From Halictus rubicundus (Eukaryota > Arthropoda > Insecta > Hymenoptera > Halictidae), in NCBI RefSeq assembly GCF_050948215.1, contig NC_135161.1, positions 5,837,911-5,901,910 on the forward strand: a stretch of DNA of 64,000 bases, in the 5' to 3' direction. Below are positions 1-13,423 of the stretch, piece after piece. The position numbers and the translations under genes are program-made. The notes under the pieces are model-generated. The model was given only the letters and a program-made list of their open reading frames with translations, did no database searches and was not told the DNA's origin. The stretch's first letter is position 1, and every line of letters begins with the position of its first letter.

Positions 1-122
1 ATTTCAACGAGGTTTGGAAGACATATGTACATAATGCCAAATTACTAAACGTTTTGTTTTGTTTTTGGTGTGGTACTACCAACCGCGGTTACCGTACAAT
101 ACTAACGGTTGTTATTTAACAG

Positions 123-1548
123 GTACCAACGATAGAGCCACTCCCACTGCCACAGCCATCTCCCAACTTGGGATTGCGGCCAATCCAGCTTCTGGAGATC
201 AAAGCTCGGGGCCGCTTCGGAGCGGTCTGGAAGGCGCAGCTGAAAAACGAGATTGTCGCTGTCAAGGTGTTCCCTGTACAAGACAAACAGTCTTGGCAAA
301 CCGAGCAAGAGATCTTCAAGCTTGCGCACATGGATCACGAGGATATATTACGTTTTATAGGCGTCGAAAAAAGGGGGGACAATTTGCAAGCGGAATTCTG
401 GTTGATCACTGCCTACCACGAGAAAGGTTCACTATGCGACTATTTGAAGGCGAATGTTGTCACGTGGCCCGAAATGTGTAGAATAGCAGAATCTATGGCA
501 AGGTATTACCACATCGAATAGATTTTTCACTAGAAGAGGACGGTTCCTGAGAATATTCGAGAACCCTAATACTAATGTCTGTTGTTATCCTGAGGATTTT
601 CTTTGTAACAGAGGTCTGATGCATCTACACGAGGAGATACCGGCCAACAAAGCAAACGGCTACAAACCTGCTGTGGCTCATAGGGATTTCAAGTCGAAGA
701 ATGTTCTGCTGAAAGCCAATATGAGTGCCTGCATAGCAGACTTTGGTTTGGCACTGATATTTCATCCTGGGAAGCCCTGCGGCGATACACATGGACAGGT
801 ATGCGATGACAGAAATCATCCTGGTGGAGACTCGAGGAGCATGTATCGTTAACAAGCACACTGAGTGCCCACCAGAATTCGTTTACACATCAGAATTCAT
901 TGTGTCTGCAGGTTGGAACAAGGAGGTATATGGCACCAGAGGTATTGGAGGGTGCAATTAATTTCACGAGGGACTCGTTTTTACGGATCGACATGTACGC
1001 TTGCGGTCTTGTGCTTTGGGAGTTAGCTTCTCGATGCACCGTACAAGATGTAACTTTTTATTTATTCATCTGCCTAACGCGCGCTCTATGCTTATATTGG
1101 TAATTGTTACGAATTATATTTTCGTTTGTTTGTTCAGGGACCAATAGGGGAGTACAGATTACCATTCGAGGATGAGGTGGGTCTTCATCCGACGTTAGAG
1201 GATATGCAGGAGAGTGTTGTGCACAAGAAAGAAAGGCCACTTATTTTAGAAACGTGGCGCAAACATCCCGTGAGTACATTCCTTTTTATAATAATATACG
1301 ATACGATGCATTATATTGTATGAAGGGTTGATTAATTGAAGTGTGTAAATACACAATCTTAGGGACTTCAATCGATATGTGATACAATGGAAGAGTGTTG
1401 GGATCACGATGCTGAAGCGCGGCTTTCAGCTTCTTGTGTAATGGAAAGAGTTGCTACATTGAGTAGGACGCTTGTTTTAAATTCATCGACGTTAATAAGA
1501 GTTGATAATACCAACGAGACTATCACCACTAAGGAATCTAGTATGTAG
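123..1548 (+). CDS. put: Type II activin/BMP receptor serine-threonine kinase (punt/ACVR2), 3' part of gene
   Basis: Five exons join in frame: 123-502, 612-798, 912-1049, 1138-1269, 1363-1548 (TAG), 340 residues. They make the whole intracellular kinase domain: glycine loop (ARGRFGAVWKA), ATP lysine (VAVKVF), catalytic loop HRDFKSKNVLLK, DFGLA, and MAPEVLEG, followed by a short tail ending ESSM. HEEIPANKANGYKPAVAHRD and TRRYMAPEVLEGAIN are typical of ACVR2/Punt rather than BMPR2/Wit. Known family role: constitutively active type II receptor that binds activin or BMP ligands with a type I receptor and phosphorylates the latter's GS box to start Smad signalling at the plasma membrane. The ligand-binding ectodomain and transmembrane exons must lie left of base 1, since the first exon opens with a splice acceptor (AACAG at 118-122) in phase 0. 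All splice sites are GT-AG. Nothing is broken; the gene is only cut by the window edge. Confidence 0.93.
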
Positions 1549-4500
1549 TTGATCTACGTGTATTATAGCTTTAGTTACATTGCACAACCATTTTCTGTAT
1601 CATAAAATATTTTTACGTATCACATCAATGAGGAATGTTCGAATATTTGCATGTGATGTTGTGATCATTCTTTTTCTGCTTTTCTATCGATTTCTCGATC
1701 TTCCTTTGTTAGAAACTTTCTATTTTAAAACTAAATTTAAGATGTTGTGAACGCTATCATATGAATTATTAACATTTAGTTCGTTATTCTTATATTATTA
1801 TTAATAGTCGTTCTCATTAACGGAGAATCGGATCATACTTGAATTATGGATCAATGGTGTGAAAGACAATTTATTGCCAAAGGTTCCTAGCCCTCGTAAT
1901 CTTTTCAGATGTGTATGTTTCGCACACATGAGTCTTGTGCAACTATCAAACGTACAGTACAATTAACAGTTCTTTGTGCATACAGTATTACTGTGACTGG
2001 CACAGCCGTTGTGATTTTTCTTTTCGTTTGATCTTCACTCTTTCTTTAAAAACATCGAAAACAAGTTTCACGTTAGTAAATACATTTGGATTTTTAATGA
2101 GACGATCACATTCCTCATTGATGTAAGGCAACCATGCAATGATTGTTCAGAGATAACAAAATGGACAAAGGAAAAAAAATGGAAACACTAGCCAAGCGAA
2201 TTTCAGTAATTCTGTAGAGTGGTATCGTATGTGAATTGTTGTCTAGTAAAAAAAAAAAGATGTCTCGACAACCTTATACAAAGTACCTGGTAGGAACAGA
2301 CGAGTTAACTGATTGGAAGCCATGAGGAATTTATTAGGACTTTGCACGAAATAAATGATATTAACTAACTTTCACCGATATTAGCTAACTCTGATTATTT
2401 TGCATTTTTGTAATATATTATATTTAAGATGACTAGCTTACTTCACGGGACAAGATTTTCTCCATGAACTCTTTAACTTTCTTTGCTATCCTGTTCGAAC
2501 AATTTCCGAGAACGATACATCTTTATTGAATTATGCTTGTTTCTTTCTTCTTTTTTTTTTTTTACTGTTATCGTCTTCAAGACATTCGAATGGTAATAGT
2601 CATTGCATCAGCCTGTACATACATACGCTAGACACATTAAATAATCAAAATTAACGTCACGGTGTCACACGTTCATGGATTAAATTTGATCGAGCGAAGT
2701 AATAGTCTTCCTGTTAACACTTTGCTTCGATTATGATAGTTTATTTGTGAAAGTATACAGTGTTCTCGGTCATGGTAACATTCTCTAGTTCATACGAGAA
2801 ACGAGTCTTGCATCCAGTGTGTACACGCGCAATGGATACATAAGGCCTTGAATACGTAATTATTGTATACTATTTATGTATTAATATTTAACGAAGCGGA
2901 GCATCTTGTTTGAATCAACATTCTACAGTTCACATAAACGTCTCAAAACGATGACCAAGCTCTTGATAAAAGAAAAGAGAACGCGCATTCACGTTCATTT
3001 CGATCTAACACGCTTTCACTACTTTTATTTATTAATTTATAGTATCAACCCCAGTTAGTAAATATTCACTGAAAAGTTGACGAATTTAATGGTTTCTATT
3101 CAGACAATACTGTTTTTTGGAAATCCAGGATTTTATATTGTCTTTGTTTTCAATGTCCTTCCAACTCGTTTCCATTAAAGACTGCATAACCAGACTGGTA
3201 ATAAGTTTATAAAGTATTTAATAATATTTCAATCGATTGTCAACCTGTGGTAATAATACTCGGAACTATGTGATAGAACAGAATTCCTCCGTGTTGAATA
3301 CCTAACTATATACGAAGGGAAAGCAATAGCCGTTTGCAAGATGCACGTTTCAAATAACCCAGATTTATTTAAATTTTCGTTTCACCGAGTCAATTTGTGA
3401 GTGAAAAAAAAAACACATGTTTTCTACTTGCTCCGAGTTGTCTCAATTAGGACTGTCATAGCGAATAGCAAAGGTCTGTCGAGGAAACTCTCCTTTTTCA
3501 TAAAACGAACGTGGTCACGACTTCTAAATTAGTTTAACGTCATTCAGAACGGTGTAATTGCACTACAAGCTGTGATATAATAATCGTGCGGATTAAGTGT
3601 TACAATAATGTGAACGGGGCCTAATTACACATTTTTTCACTCTTGATCGTAATCGGAGCAAGTAGAAGCCAGTGAACGGTTTTGTCTTTGACACGATGGG
3701 CTTTTAACAGTGCCAAAAGGGTATAACAAGAGTACATGCACACAATAGAGAGCTTCTTCGTCTTTGTATGTTCGTTTCTAGTTGCGTAAGACACGTCGGA
3801 GTCGGTAACGTGTAACTATTAATCTTAAAGGTACACGATGTTACGAATGGTTGATTAACCCATGGGTGATTGTATAGTATTATGTTTATTTGATAGAGGA
3901 TGCAGATCTTTATGTATAATATTCAATCGTACGGTACACAGCGTAATTGTAATAATGTTAAGCGAGATCGGGATATCATAGAGCACAGAGTTTATTTAAC
4001 ACAGTTACCTTAACGAGAGACAGTCGACCATACGATGATCCTGTACATTCGAATCGACCATGGGTTAACTACTCTTTCTATTATCTAGATTTAAAACAGA
4101 TTTTTGGACTTTTACATATCGAAAAAAAGGCAGACAATTCTGCATTCTTTAAAGAAAATTCCATTATAAATCTCTCTTCTTTTTTAATTTCCTACTATAT
4201 ATAAATATATATGATGTATATGTTGAGAATTTTATTTGTAAAAATCACGTGTAATAAGAATAATCTAAAATCTCTCATCATTGCTGAATTGTTGCAAGCA
4301 AAAAAGGGAAGAAAGAAGTCTTTGTGTAAAAAGTTTGGGAAGTGCGATATGCATTTGACAGGAATCCGATCGATCAGTCGAGGCAAAGACTGATGATACG
4401 AATAAAATGAGTTTGTTTACAATAAAACGAGGAAAAAGAAAGCAGCTTTTCAATTTTATGGTCTGTAGTGTATAGACTAATATAGAAAATTCACATAGAG

Positions 4501-7225
4501 TGCAATGGTGAGGTGTTCTGTATTTTGAAACTCCTTGTACATAGGTAGATATACGAATCATAGACAATGCGTACAACACGTATCATGCCACATTGCTTGT
4601 CTCTTACTGGAATCAAATACCATCAGTATATGTATATGGAAGTTTGGTTTTAATATTGACAGTACCGTAATGGCATTCCAGTCACCTATAATATACTGTA
4701 TATTAATGTAAATCAATATTGTAACTTGTGACTTTTAGCATAACGTAAATTTTCATCGGTATCGTCGGTGCAGACATCATTCAATATTTTCATTAAAAAT
4801 TCGAAATTACAAAATGCTCTCCACCATCTTCTGCCAATCTCAAATCTAATCACATTCATTTTTCTGCCGCAGTTGATTGCATCAATTGCTCGCAGTTAAT
4901 TTTTGAAACGCTTTCGTTCACATGATAGGGGGGGTAGGCAAACAACATTTGTTGAAATCGTGTCTGTCAAAACAGTGAATGTCTTTTTGTAATTTAGCAT
5001 TAAAGCGACGAAATACTTCCAGATTCTATGACCAGCTTTATGTCGAAAATAACACATAACGCATCGTTCGGCATCAGTGTGCACAATTTCTGACACTGTT
5101 GTTAATCTCAGCAATTCATTAGACGGTAATTGTTTTCACGAAACAATTTGTTCGACCATGTACCCTCTTTTAATTATACGATATTATAACGCAAACCGAT
5201 CAGACATATCTGTCTGACATCCAGTCTAATATAAATAAAAAGAGATTGTACATAAATTTTAGTAAGATGTAATTTAGCGAGTAAGAGTATGAAATGTAAA
5301 GAAAGAACGAAAAAAAAACAGAAAATTTCTCGATTATCGTTTAATAGTGAAGATACGACTCATAGCAATAGAATGTTCCTACGCACATTGGATGTAACCG
5401 TTTTCAAAATTTTTGTAACGATAGCATGACGAGTTTTTGCGGCACAGGTGTGCGGGATCGTTACTTTACGAAGCAATTGAATAAAATGTGTTGATTTTAG
5501 CACGTAATTCTTTTTCTCATAGTTCGTATAGAGGGTATGCTGAGTAATGAAAGGAAGAAAGAAAGAAAGACAGAAAGTTCCTCATAGTAGAAAATCATCA
5601 TGGCGGCGATCGTAGGCTTTCACATAGTATAAAAGAGAGAAAAGAAAATAGCGGTGCTTGAGAAAACGTAATATCTAACCTTGAAACTTAAATGTTTAGA
5701 CGAATTTCATGTATGATAACGACATAATAAAGGAACTAATGAACTTTTTCGAAAGGCAGGCAGGTAGGCCGGCCGGCGAAGAAACGAATAGAATTAAAAC
5801 AAAAATGGAAGGTAAAAAAGGTACTACAGACAGATTAAAAACGAAGGTTCAGTTTGTGTTCAGGGCAATGTGCTAGTTGCAACGTGATTCATTTTCTACA
5901 CTAGGTGTATTCGTAATACCGTTATATTCTAAAGAAACAGGATGCCTTACAGGAAGTATACTATGACAGAAAGGAAGTATACAGAAAAAACGAGTTACAA
6001 TTACAATTGTTGACTTTATTTGATTACACTGTGTGTATGCCCTTCCGCATACGAAAGAATACATGAAGCAAGTAAAAAAATGTGATTTTTAGCGAACCAC
6101 AAGCGCGCGACGATAATAATTTATACACCAGATGAACTTAAAAAAATGAGAGACGCTCGTTAAACAACACAATGCGACGTACGGAATCGATACTCGACTA
6201 AAAATATAAGCCACAACGGTAAAAATAAAAAAGTTCGACGTGTTTTACACTCCGCACGGTCGCAGTTGATAAATCTTACTCGCCTATACACTATGATCAC
6301 AGTTACATTCATAATAATCGTAAGTTATTACATGTCATTACCGTCTTTATCATCCGTAATTATTATCATATATTTTTACTGTATATATGTACATTTCTGG
6401 TTATAAATAGGTGTATGTTCAATTTCATTAAATATAATCTGGTTTGAAAGCCTATGACTAGCGATACCTATTTTCTTTTTCATACTCTTGATGATGGTTG
6501 TTCGTGAGTGATAATAATACTATTCGCAGTTTCCGATATAAAGTCGAAGCAATTCAAACAGTTATGAGTAATAACTAGACTGCGGAAATTTATGCATCTG
6601 CAGCGTCTCAGAAAATGCAACTGAACGAAAACCTGAAGCCACTTTCCGTTTCAACTGTGCTCAATACATTCGCATCGGGTAACGCGTACTGCATTTTTAA
6701 AATTCATCAAACTTGTAAAATAAATCAATAAAACATCATACACGCTCCAATTAATCTTCGGACATGATACAAATGTTTTAAGAGTTAGACACATTAAATA
6801 ATCAAATATTTGCAGTGTTTTCTTTAAAATAACGTAAACTCACCGAGAGAGTAAGTAAGTGCCAGAAATGATCACGCGATGCGAATGTGCGAATAATAAG
6901 AATAGTTAAAACGAAGAACTGGATAAAATCCCTGGTGCAGGAAAATCAAATCTCTGAGCTCGTGTGTTCGTCTCGACAATAAAAAGATAAATGGAAAAAA
7001 GTATGAAAAAATACTGAGTTCGCATGAAAGTCCGCGGTCTAGTAATAACAATTACTATATGATATCTTTAGAAACAATTCTATGCCTTTCCTTTGTTACA
7101 CTGTACACGGCTTTCTTCGTCGCCTCGTCGAATATATATTATCTTCTTCGCGGTCGCGCGATTCAAGTCGTTGAAACTTTCGTCGCACTGAACGTGTTCC
7201 CCCGGCACAGACATTAGGTGTGGGG
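1549..7225. other. Convergent intergenic interval, probably 3' UTRs of punt (+) and RUSC-like gene (-)
   Basis: No open reading frame here resembles a protein. The sequence is AT-rich and unique-looking, as expected for long insect 3' UTRs read from both sides. AATAAA-type signals on the + strand occur near 2350, 4398 and 5478; on the - strand, TTTATT occurs repeatedly (for example near 3990 and 6010). I cannot say which are used. A 20-bp phrase (GACACATTAAATAATCAAA) appears at about 2631 and again at about 6788. A TAGACTGCGG terminus of MITE family E lies at 6576. Confidence 0.5.
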
Positions 7226-10200
7226 CTAAGTCTGAATATTGTACACACACCTCCGCGGAACCAAACCCTTCCGGTCGCCCCTCGCGCATAACAACCACTT
7301 GCTATCCACCTCTAGAATCACTCTGAGTTTCTCGCCTTCTCCGAACGCGAGCAGCATTTTGTTGTCCGACGGGATTCTCTGTGTGATAGTGCGCACCTCT
7401 CTGGAACCGAGACGCGCGAGCTGTTATTTAACTAATCTACAAGAACGAAAACAGAGAAAGAAACGAAACGATTAAAATATATAGAAACCAATCTGGCAAC
7501 TGAAAGGGGTGAGTAGGGTTCGCAGCGACGCAGGACCGCAACTAAAAATCATGAACAATATTCAGGCTTTTTCGTGAAACTGAAAATAGGTAGAAAACCA
7601 AATAAAGAAAAACCTTGTTCATAATTTCAACATTTTTCAAGTTTCTCGAGCTATCGTGCTACTTACTTGAGGGGCTTTTTTGCCGGAGGATTTCTCGCTG
7701 CAGCAGCAGCAGCATGGCTGGTTGGTCTCGGCAAAGACGTGGACGCTGCCCGTCTTTGCGGGGACACCATGTTCTTCTCCTTAGACGTTAAACCGTAAGA
7801 CTTGTAGGGCAGAGAGCTGGGACGCGCCAAATGAGTTCTCGCGGTTCCCACGTGCTCCTCGTCCACTCTGCTGGTACGCTTTGTTGTCTCTTTGTTCCTT
7901 AACTCTACAGGCTTTTTTGGTACGGTTTTCGGTGTCGACAACATCACCGGTTTCTTCAACGACGGAATACCTGAGACAGGGGACCTCGTCGTCTTCACGG
8001 GCCCTGTATTATTCGATTGTTTTACCGGGGACGTGAGCAGCCTGGGAATCTTCGATTTTCCTAAACTGGTCGGTGTCCGCGTTGGCGATATCGGCGACGT
8101 CGTGACCGGCTGATTCTTGGCCTCCTCCTTCCCGACCATCGACTCCCATTTCTCCTGAATTTTCCTGAATTTCGCCTCACCGATCATGTTGTCCTCGTCG
8201 TCCGTTTTATTCTCTGGACTGTGAGATTTCGCGTGAGCTACAGGATGATGATGATGATGATGATGATGGTGCTTGTTCGATGCCCTGTTCAACGGGGAGT
8301 GCTCCAAACTATCGGTATAGTCCTCGGAATCTTCGGAGGTTAGCTTGTCCAGAGCCCGGAACGCTTTCGAGCCTATGGGATTGCTTAAACGTTTCTTAAC
8401 CGTCTCCATGTCGGACTTGTGCTGGCCAGATTTCTCGTCGTAGTTGTTGTAAACGACACAGGACCTCGGGCGTACTTTCCTAGGACTAGAAACTACCGTG
8501 CAAGCGTCTGTCTTATCAAAATGATGGTCCTTCGATGCGATGTCGACGTTCCTAAAGTTCACGGCCTGCAACATTTCGTTTGAATATAGTGTTTGCGACG
8601 GATAATAGAATGGGAAATATGTTTGACCGCAGTACTCACGCTTATATTATGATTATTTAAAGATCCAAAGCTATTGTGAAGCTGGCGATACTGATACAGG
8701 AGGTCTAACTGGAATGGGCAGAAAGCTAGAGGATTTAGAATGTGCAGGAGAGCGTCGACGACCTCGCGCGCGTTCGCGTTCGCCAACGCGCTCACGAATA
8801 AACTGTTGTTGTTGTAATGCTTCCTTAAGATCGATTCCCTTGTACACAGGTACGCGAACCACGCGTCTAAAGCTCTTAAACTGAAAATATAGAAAATAAC
8901 GAAATAATTGGATTTATCAATCTAACCGCGGAATGGTAGTCGTTTCAGACTTACTTTAACAGACCAAATACAAATGCATGAAACTTCAACATCCCCTCGG
9001 TGATAACGTCCTCGCCATTAATCTTTTGTACTAGTTCGTTCAACGTCTTAGTAACTGGCCCTTGCTGAGAAGACGCCTCGACGACCTGCCAAACGCTGTT
9101 CGTTATTGGTCCAAATGTAGAATTTAGGTGTGGCTTCAGTCCGTCCGACATGATGGCATACAAAGCAGGACATAGGTGACTAAGACAGATTTGTGCGCAC
9201 TCGCTCTTATCACCGTAATTCTGTCTACTGTGGATAGACTCTCCGTTCCAATATTTTAACAATAAATCCACCGCCTTATTCACCGATAATATCATCTCTG
9301 AAAAATTCTCTGCGTTAGTCGATGCTTCGCTGGCATCGTTACGGTAAAAGAAAATAGTAATTTCGACGATAATGTACTTCTTTTGTCGTCTAAATCCGGA
9401 GGTCTGCTTTCAGGACTCGTGTCCCTCCTCTCCTCCGTAAGCGCGCAATCTTTAGTCTGCTCGTTTGGAACTGCAGAATTTAAATTATTGGTCTGAAACG
9501 AATGAACATATTCCTGTAATACTTGCCAAAAATAGAAAACAAATGGCTGAAAAGTTGGACAGATACATTGCGTTATTTTTATAAAGTAATGTAACACAGT
9601 CACTTTCAGTGCTCCGTAAACCTAGCGTTAAACAATGTGTCGAGCCCGATACACTACCTTATTGTCTAAGTATTTCTTTCTTTGGTTTACAGCGAAGCTG
9701 ACAGTCTTTTTCTGAGATTCTAGCATATCGGTAGTTTTGGTAACATCCTTGTTCATTCGAAGAGCCAAGAACTTTCTCACGTATGATCTCAATTTAACAT
9801 CAGGATCCTCGGTGTCCCCGTCGCTGCTCTGCGAGCTGAACCCGCTGCGTTTCAGATACTCCTCGAGCTGTTTCACATCGTCCTCGCTATTCTCCGACGC
9901 TTCAGTCTCAATGTCTCCCGTGCTGTTCAAATCGTTTACCCTCTCGTGGCACCTCTCCTCCATCTCGTCAACGTCCTTCTCGGAGTCGACGATCTTCCCA
10001 CGATACAACAACTGCAGGTCGTTGTTCATGTAATAAGGCTCTTGCAAGGACATCCTCTTGTTCACCTCCGGAGTCTGATGATCCTCTATCTCTTCCACAT
10101 CTCCCATCTCGAACATGCTGTACCTCTTGCTCGCAGGGACCTTGTTTTTCCTTAAAATACTTCTAGGTAGAGGTGGCCTCGGCGGCACTTTCCCATTCGA

Positions 10201-13200
10201 GAGGTCACGATCGGTCTCGCGATCTCCGTGCGGTAAGGAGATGGATCTCTTCGGGAGCGACGGACAGGCCGTTTTCGATTTGTTGACTTGCTTGTACGCC
10301 TTCTTATCGTTACTCACTAAACTGGCCTCGGAACTAATACTATCGTAACGGTAAAGATACAACGGGTTGGTCGTGTTGTTCGACGTCTGCTGATTCGTCG
10401 AGGAGTCGGTCAGTATCGTGGAAGATCCCCGATACCCCGAGGACGGTTGCGTCGCGGTGCTGCTCGTCGAGGACGTGTTGTTTGGCATGATCTCGCTGAT
10501 CGGTCGAGACTTGTGGCGCATCGGCGGCGACAAACAGAACAGCGGCTTCTTCGTCTCCTCGTTGATGTTGATGTGCTTGGACACCTCGGGCACATCGTGC
10601 AGGATCTTCTTGTACTCGATAGGCAGAAGGAATGTCAACGACTCCCAGTCTTTAACGTGCGAGAACCCACGCTGACGAAGAGCGTCTATGTCGTTGCACG
10701 AGAACGGTCTGCTGGATGATTTACCGTTGTTTTGTCTCCAGCTGACCTTGTTTCTCCCGTAGCACTGCGGCTTCAACGCTACGTTGTCCATCCTCGTGTC
10801 TTTGATATTGAGAAACGATAAATCAGGTAACGCGTAATTCGGGTAAACAACGTACACCGGTTTCTTATTAACAATTGTCTCCCTGACAGACGGATTCTCT
10901 TTCTCTTTATCTTTCTCTTTCTCCTTTTCCGCCGGCGGTGGTTCTGGGAACAATAGCGACGTCTGAACACCGTTGTCCTCCGTCTCGGCTATCGCCTGAA
11001 TGCCCGTTGTTTTGCAGACCGAGTACTTCTTCTCCAACGATCGGATCCACGCCGTTTTCTTTTGCTGGTCGAATCCGTTCGATATCACGTCGAAACTGTT
11101 TTGGATGTTATCGTTGTCGTGCGTTAAATCGGACTTGGACAAACTTTCGGACAGTTCCTCCACGGATGCTGACGACATCATTTCATCTTTTTGCTCGATG
11201 ATCATCGACGAATGTTTTGGAATGTCGTTAGGAAGGTCTCCCTGTTGCTTCTCCGCCTCTTGGTTGTTGCGGAGATCTCCTTTCACCCAATTGATGGAGA
11301 AGTCGCTTTCCGGTAGCTGGCATTTCGAGCTGGTATTGTTTAGATTTTTCCGTTGTATTTGCGTATTTGTATTCGTATTCGTATTAGTACCACTATCACT
11401 AGCGCTATTGCTTGTAGGCCATCCATTATCACTGACTGAATCCGACTGGTCGAAAGTCAGACTCATTCCGTCGGCGCTCATGCTCTTCTGTTTCATAAAT
11501 AATTTGACGAGGCTCAAGTTCTGTAGCTTCTTCCCCGACGATGATACATGCTCCCCGCTGTCGGAGCATTCTTCGTTAATTGAACGGCTCATTACGGATC
11601 CTGAGCTGTGCGACTGTTGCGCATGGTTATTTGATTCCGCGGAGTCGACCTGTTAACAAACAAATATTCCGATTTAAAGCGGTTGCATCTCGTTATGGAA
11701 ATTTCGTTCGATTATTCGTTTGTTAGACTTCTTACGGAAAAATTGAGAGGTACGTTGTTGATGTGCTGTAGTTGAGTAGTAGCCTGAGTAAGATCCGGCA
11801 GGCTCTGACTCCTCTTATTCGCCCCGGGCATGATATTCCCAACACCTTGTAAAAATTCGGGATTCGTGTTGTTGTTGCCCGAGGGATGGCGAGTCATGAT
11901 TTTGTTCATGGAAGAGTGCTTCAGGTTGCTCCATGTGGTATAAATCTTCGAGTCGGAGCACGCCATCGATAAATCTAACACGTTTTTCAAGTCCGTAGCC
12001 CTATTGTAATACGTTTCCGGCGCCTCGTCATGTTTCTGTTTCTCTGTAAGAAGTAACCATACCGCGATTAGATCGAGACTCGCTGCAACTGCGCGCCGGT
12101 GAATATAGTTTACCTTGATTTTCAAAATCTTGAGAGCCATCCGAGTACATTGTGATACTACCCTCAAAGGCGATAGTGTAGTTATCTTTGTTGTTCACTT
12201 GGCATGTCAGCAACATATCCTCGCAGTCCAGAGAGTCGACGCTGTAGCTACCCCCCGGTGGTAGCACGGGTGTCTCTTTCAGAGGGGAAAATAACAACGA
12301 CGATTTGCAAATGGAAATCGTGTCCGTCGTCGAACAGGCTGAATCTTCTCCCTTAAATTCAAGGTATATCGTTATTATATTCCACGTGCCTACCGATGCG
12401 ATGCATCATGCATTTTGCGGAACTAGCAGAGCTGATTTCCATGCAACGTAATGTTAAATGGCGCAACTCGATTTATTAGTTCGACAATCTTTCAACATCT
12501 TTCTCGTTTTCTGTCATATCCGTGAACGAGTCAGCTTAAACTCATTTCTTTCGGTGGCCATGCAGAGAAACTGCAACCAAACTTGCACTTTACTTTTGTA
12601 ATAAGCATAAAACTCAAGTCAGTTTAAATCTCTGTTCTTTGTTGTCAACATAGGGCAAAAGAAACTGAACGTTTGCAGCCATTGTCATACCTGGCTGCTG
12701 GTATGAGGGCTGATAGATGAACCGATGTCAAGCTTTTCCATAACGGATCCAGATATACTGGCATATCGTTCCCTTTGATAGTTAAACTGCCACGAAATTG
12801 GAATACACAATATGTTTAGAACGAGCTAACTGTGATTTACTTAACTATCATGAAAGATCTTTTCTATAGAAACAAGATATTTCATAAAAACAACCATCTG
12901 CCTCAAAATCTGAATAATAGAGAACTTGTTTTGCAACTTTATCCGCAACATAATGTTGAGAAAATGATGAATTATGCTATCGATAGCATATATAACCATC
13001 TCTATTATATTTACCTCCGAATGCTGAACCGGATCGGTGCACATAACAGGCAGAGCTGTAAGCAAAGTATGAATGTCTGCGGTGCGAAAACTTTCCATGT
13101 CAATTTCAGCCAAGTTAGCATCCAGATTGCGGGCCAGATCGTCATAGTAACCCAGATCCTCTCGAGAATACGAAGCAGAGAGCGAGGACAATACGCTAGG

Positions 13201-13423
13201 GTGAATATGAAGGCCTCCATCTCTGTAGCTGAAATGTTACGCACAACTGTAAGCTCTACCCAAAAACAATCGATACACGAACACTATAAACATACCCGTA
13301 ATCGACGACCCACTGATACTCTACATTATCCTGTACAAATTCCGAACTAATCAAGTCGTGTTGCATGGAATCTGTGGCAGGATTGGAATTGCAATCGGAG
13401 CCTGGTGTTTGTGGATCTTCCAT
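7226..13423 (-). CDS. RUN and SH3 domain adaptor protein, RUSC (iporin/NESCA) type
   Basis: Eleven coding exons, from ATG at 13423 to TAG at 7226: 13423-13296, 13228-13015, 12786-12691, 12351-12114, 12043-11736, 11649-9658, 9513-9378 (or 9546-9378), 9297-8955, 8880-8640, 8565-7667, 7400-7226. All phases match and the total is 4,770 nt, 1,589 residues. Order: low-complexity N-terminal half including a 1,992-nt exon; RUN domain at about 1035-1232 (DLLLKYWNGES, FHAFVFGLLNLRALDAWFAYL, LLYQYRQLHNS); a basic Ser/Pro region with nine histidines near 1330; C-terminal SH3 at about 1535-1588 (FGEGEKLRVILEVDSKWLLC, GLVPRRCVY). The RUN-then-C-terminal-SH3 order is that of RUSC1/RUSC2. Known of the family: adaptors binding Rab GTPases, kinesin/trafficking partners and Trk-type signalling. 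The SH3 exon is easy to miss because the preceding exon seems to end with a stop at 7663; that stop lies inside a GTAAGT donor. The 12351 acceptor has a weak pyrimidine tract and is the least certain boundary. Confidence 0.88.
8244..8269. repeat. Trinucleotide (ATG/CAT)n run coding for a histidine tract
   Basis: Near-perfect ATG repeat on the + strand, read as CAT/CAC in the RUSC-like gene, giving nine histidines between the RUN and SH3 domains. It is a likely length-polymorphic site in coding sequence. Confidence 0.9.
9530..9631 (-). mobile_element. MITE family A relic inside a RUSC intron
   Basis: The right end of family A (CTCCGTAAACCTAGCGTTAA) ends at TTAA 9628-9631, and homology continues through GTTATTTTTATAAAGTAATG to AAATGGCT near 9541 when compared with the complete copy at 43407-43631. 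The relic therefore makes up nearly all of the short intron between the exons ending at 9658 and starting at 9513 or 9546. See the finding on the MITE-derived acceptor. Confidence 0.8.

Noticed and set aside
12832..13350. 172-codon + strand ORF over the 5' exons of the RUSC-like gene
   Set aside because: Antisense to well-supported coding exons and including their introns; no domain.
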